Positions 63,188 to 64,000 of a stretch of DNA of 64,000 nt are shown in pieces. This stretch comes from Streptomyces sp. A1277 (lineage in GTDB: Bacteria > Actinomycetota > Actinomycetes > Streptomycetales > Streptomycetaceae). A model generated the notes under the pieces. The model was not told the DNA's origin. It saw only the letters and a program-made list of their open reading frames with translations, and made no database searches. How positions within the stretch are numbered: the first letter of the stretch is position 1; the number at the start of each line of letters is the position of its first letter. The translations under genes were made by a program, and so were the position numbers. The DNA lies in contig NZ_SSBI01000028.1 in assembly GCF_004795015.1 (NCBI RefSeq), positions 38,754 to 102,753 on the forward strand, written 5' to 3'.

Positions 63188-63282
63188 GCGTCGAGCGTAC
63201 GAGCGCGGCGCACGGCCCGCCCGGTCAGCGCATCCGACCGGGGGGGGCGGGCCGCCGTGGGCGGGGCCAGGAGGCGGCCGTC

Positions 63283-64000
63283 TCACCAGGCCGGCGGGCT
63301 GGCCAGGGAGCGGGCGAGTATGTCGTCAAGGACCCGGGCGGTGGTCTCCACGTCGTACGTCGAGTTGTCGATGATGGGCAGGCCGGAGCCGTACCAGCCG
63401 GCCATCCGGCCGTGGATGCGGGCGACCTCCTCGTCGGAGAGCCGGCGGTTGCCGCTGCGCGCGGCGTTGCGCTCCAGGACGATCTCCAGGCCGGGCAGCA
63501 GGACGACGGGCAGGAGCCCGGGGCCGACGTGGCGTTTCCAGCCGCCGAGGCCGACGACGGGGCGGTCGGGGAAGACCGCGTCGTCCAGGATGCAGGAGAT
63601 GCCGTTGGCCAGGAAGTTGCGGGCGGCGAAGCCGCAGGTGCGGCGGGCCAGGCGGTACTGCGCCTCGGACTGGTCGTTCCACCCGGCCTGCGGGTCGGCG
63701 AAGCCGGAGCAGACCCACTCGCGGACGTCGTCCAGGCTGACGTGGGCGGTGGGCACCCGGCGGCGCGCCGCCCAGAGCCTGGCCACCGTGGTCTTGCCGG
63801 CGCCGGCCGGGCCGATCAGGAGCACGGCGAGGGTCGCGTTGCCGGTCCCCGGCTCGGCGGGCGGTGCGGGCAGCGGTACCGGCCTGCCCGGCGGCAGCTG
63901 GATGTGCCCGGTGGTCTCGCGGGTGGCCGGGGCCGGGGCGTGCTGCGGGGCGGGCCCGGACCAGCCCTGGCCCTGCGGGGCGGGCGGGGCGGCGGGCTCA
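63283..64000 (-). CDS. P-loop ATPase/kinase-like protein, N-terminus beyond window edge
   Basis: The frame is open from the right edge at 64000 to the stop at 63283, so 239 residues are seen. The first 60 are Pro/Ala/Gln-rich and disordered (GQGWSGPAPQHAPAPATRET). A P-loop domain follows with Walker A LLIGPAGAGKTTVARLW, VSLDDVREWVCSGFAD as substrate-binding region, the ISCILDDAVFPDR segment and a lid-like RNAARSGNRRLSDEEVARIH. This is like small ATP-dependent kinases of the zeta-toxin/gluconokinase kind. The substrate is unknown. The GTG at 63825 could be an inner start, but the frame clearly continues upstream. Confidence 0.8.
   Translation of the reverse strand, partial: EPAAPPAPQGQGWSGPAPQHAPAPATRETTGHIQLPPGRPVPLPAPPAEPGTGNATLAVLLIGPAGAGKTTVARLWAARRRVPTAHVSLDDVREWVCSGFADPQAGWNDQSEAQYRLARRTCGFAARNFLANGISCILDDAVFPDRPVVGLGGWKRHVGPGLLPVVLLPGLEIVLERNAARSGNRRLSDEEVARIHGRMAGWYGSGLPIIDNSTYDVETTARVLDDILARSLASPPAW

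Overview
The window is a chromosomal segment of a Streptomyces. It is very GC-rich, third codon positions are almost all G or C, GTG starts are common, and it carries the genus markers bldD, actinobacterial IHF, RibM and several secreted chitinases. From memory, the gene order follows the S. coelicolor SCO14xx block, in which chiD, chiI, sIHF and bldD lie in this order; this is recall, not a database result.

Left part (1-13.2 kb): a cut-off amidohydrolase, an Lrp regulator, two small proteins, an acyl-CoA dehydrogenase and a secreted GH18 chitinase. Next comes the one clearly accessory stretch, about 5.85-8.85 kb. It is bracketed by an 18-bp direct repeat. One copy lies inside the 3' end of an intact Tat-exported C39-family peptidase gene. 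The other lies at the head of a displaced second 3' end of such a gene. Between them are remains of an excisionase and a tyrosine integrase, two small non-core genes and a decayed IS3-type element. I read this as the remnant of an integrative element that swapped the peptidase gene's tail. To its right are a P-loop kinase-like protein, a short promoter-plus-hairpin unit and a TPR/AAA (CbxX/EccA-like) ATPase.

Middle (13.2-43.4 kb): two CNNM/HlyC-type membrane proteins, then a long leftward operon under an FMN riboswitch, ribD-ribE-ribM-ribBA-ribH-hisE-hisG-PH protein. A second, multidomain chitinase diverges from it. Both chitinase genes share the same twin-repeat promoter. Then come a ROK regulator with a divergent MFS transporter, an NCS2 permease, a membrane-anchored GH6 protein, a lysine-degradation pair (davB, davA) with an Lrp regulator and an aldehyde dehydrogenase, guaB1, an isolated class I terpene synthase, a SorC regulator, and rpe-rsmB-fmt.

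Right part (43.4-64 kb): dense housekeeping genes, priA, metK, coaBC, rpoZ, gmk and ihf. The leftward pyrimidine operon pyrR-pyrB-pyrC-membrane protein-carA-carB-pyrD-pyrF ends at an intrinsic terminator and begins with a PyrR-type RNA element over the pyrR ribosome-binding site. bldD diverges from it with a palindromic site on its own promoter. The leftward nusB-efp-peptidase homologue group and a cut-off P-loop ATPase close the window. No tRNA, rRNA or CRISPR array was seen.
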